Part shown: positions 62,762-64,000 of the stretch, piece by piece
How positions within the stretch are numbered: position 1 is the stretch's first letter
Layout of the letters: every line of letters starts with the position of its first letter
Assembly: GCA_030532185.1 (NCBI GenBank)
Contig: JAUNLO010000002.1
Span: 62,001-126,000 of the forward strand
Length of the DNA: 64,000 nucleotides
Source: Eubacteriales bacterium
GTDB taxonomy: Bacteria > Bacillota_A > Clostridia > Saccharofermentanales > DTU023
Direction: 5' to 3'
Translations under genes and position numbers: made by a program
Notes under the pieces: model-generated
Database searches by the model: none
The model's input: only the letters and a program-made list of their open reading frames with translations
What the model was told of the DNA's origin: nothing

Positions 62762-64000
62762 TTAAGCAGCTTTACGCAGGAGGCAAAGGAAAAAGCCATC
62801 CGTTAAGGTAAGGTCAGGGCGGAAAAGTAAGAAGCCTTGGTCCAAGAGCTCTTGGCTGGGCCCATCTTGGGCAAGAAGGCTGGCAAGGGGAGCAGGAATT
62901 TGCGGTCTTAAATCCTCTAAGTCAAAGCTTTGCCCGGCAGGACTGCTTAAAAAGGCCCTGACCAGGTCTTGGTTTTCGGCAGGGTTAAGAGTGCAAGTGG
63001 CATAAATAAGGAGGCCACCAGGCTGGCATAGCTTGCTGGCATTATCTAACAGGGCCCGCTGCAAGGGAGGAAAGCGTTGTAAGTCCTCGTAAGTAACCCG
63101 CAGGCGCAGCTCGGGTTTACGGGCCAAGAGACCCAGACCGGAGCAGGGAACATCTAAAAGCACCAGGTCAGCCTGGCCCGCAAAGTCAGGATAATTTGCT
63201 TGAATAAGGTTGGCCAGCTGGGGATTACTGGCATCTGCCTGCATGAAATCCAAATCCAGCCCCAACCGCTGTGCGTTGCGCCTGGCCGTGTCCAGACGTT
63301 CTTCCACTAGGTCTAAGCCCAGGACAAAGGTACCCGGCCGGCTTCTTTCCGCTAAATCACAGGTTTTGCCTCCGGGTGCAGCACAGAGGTCCAGGATGGT
63401 GTGGGCAGAAGCCGCACCTGAAAGGACACCTACCATTTGAGCCGGTTCGGCTTGTACCATGAAGTGTCCTGCCTGAAAGGAAGTCAATTGATCCAGGCGT
63501 TGGGGGCCCGTTTCCACCCGCAAGGCTGTCTCCAAGAAAAGTCCGGGACTGACCTGACAGCCCTCGGCCTGTAAATCTTCGGTTAGTTGATTGGCTTGGC
63601 TTTTACGAGGATTAACCCTTACCGTGAGGGGAAAATCAGAGCTTAAAAAATACTGGCCTAAGTTTAAGGCAGCCTCTTCTCCGTACCAGTGACGGAGGAG
63701 GCCAAAAAGCTCATTGCCCAGACCTAACTCCAACCCACGGTCTTTTTTCTTCCAGTGCAGCTTAGCTGGATCCACCTGACGCAGGATGGCATTAACAAAA
63801 CCCCCGGCTCGGGCGTAGCCTAACTGCTGACAAAGTTTGACCGACTCGTCTACGGCAGCAAAGGCTGGTACCGCATAGGCATAGAGAATCTGCCAGAGGC
63901 CCAAACGCAAAATAGTCCTGACCCAGGGCTCTACCTGTCCCAGGGGACGGCTGCTATATTGGTTCAGAACATGGTCCAAGGCCCGCACCCGGCCTAGGGT
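62762..64000 (-). CDS. rsmB: 16S rRNA m5C967 methyltransferase RsmB (5' end cut by window)
   Basis: Methylates C967 of 16S rRNA. An N-terminal NusB-like domain (AVDESVKLCQQLGYARAGGFVNAILR) and the methyltransferase domain with LDLCAAPGGKT, DVPCSGLGLLARKPE (catalytic Cys) and ATCTLNPAEN are present. The frame stays open to base 64000 (TLGRVRALDHV), so the true start lies beyond the window and a start at 63988 is only apparent. First visible gene of the operon that runs to thiN. Confidence 0.95.
   Translation of the reverse strand, partial: TLGRVRALDHVLNQYSSRPLGQVEPWVRTILRLGLWQILYAYAVPAFAAVDESVKLCQQLGYARAGGFVNAILRQVDPAKLHWKKKDRGLELGLGNELFGLLRHWYGEEAALNLGQYFLSSDFPLTVRVNPRKSQANQLTEDLQAEGCQVSPGLFLETALRVETGPQRLDQLTSFQAGHFMVQAEPAQMVGVLSGAASAHTILDLCAAPGGKTCDLAERSRPGTFVLGLDLVEERLDTARRNAQRLGLDLDFMQADASNPQLANLIQANYPDFAGQADLVLLDVPCSGLGLLARKPELRLRVTYEDLQRFPPLQRALLDNASKLCQPGGLLIYATCTLNPAENQDLVRAFLSSPAGQSFDLEDLRPQIPAPLASLLAQDGPSQELLDQGFLLFRPDLTLTDGFFLCLLRKAA

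Overview
The window looks like the chromosome of a roughly 50% GC, Gram-positive, probably anaerobic Firmicute, most likely of the class Clostridia. The evidence is a sortase, a PASTA-domain Ser/Thr kinase with its PP2C partner, TmcAL, a PC4/YdbC protein, an archaeal-type ProS, EtfAB, Pta-AckA, a PucR regulator and strong SigA-type promoters. I could not fix genus or species. No tRNA, rRNA, CRISPR array, IS element or sporulation gene was seen.

Layout: 1-5326 (minus) holds the start of argS, a sugar-nucleotidyltransferase, ppk1 and ppx. At 5679-6572 is a single-gene unit for a NYN-LOTUS RNase-like protein with a good promoter and terminator, followed by an NCS2 purine permease. From 8058 to 13071 is a more AT-rich defence island (Fic, McrC, McrB, one unrecognised ORF) bracketed by an 11-bp direct repeat and lying just downstream of ssrA (tmRNA). 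Next come ssrA, a tail-anchored PP2C phosphatase, smpB, a cluster of DnaA-box-like sites, tsaD, an alpha/beta hydrolase lacking its nucleophile serine, and the operon 3D/G5 protein-rsmA-zapA-dut. 21483-28250 has htpG, a sortase, ydbC, glgP and an A24 peptidase-like protein. 28302-33030 is rpmF-der-typA-mltG. 33272-36313 has pullulanase and a YbhN-type membrane protein. 36438-40159 is pta-ackA-proS.

40424-51759 is a purine (allantoin) catabolism block, all on the minus strand. Unit 1 is allantoinase plus an NCS1 permease. Unit 2 is ureidoglycine aminohydrolase plus an M20 amidohydrolase. A PucR regulator follows. Unit 3 is a second M20 amidohydrolase, a DAO-type FAD oxidoreductase and EtfB-EtfA. 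The four hydrolytic enzymes are enough on paper for the plant-like route allantoin -> allantoate -> ureidoglycine -> ureidoglycolate -> glyoxylate with release of all four nitrogens. The ETF-linked FAD enzyme co-transcribed with one hydrolase is not part of any allantoin pathway I know and is the best candidate for an undescribed module.

52086-64000 has an unrecognised membrane protein, tmcAL, tyrS with its own promoter, and the conserved operon rsmB-rlmN-stp-pknB-rsgA-rpe-thiN; rsmB is cut by the window end.
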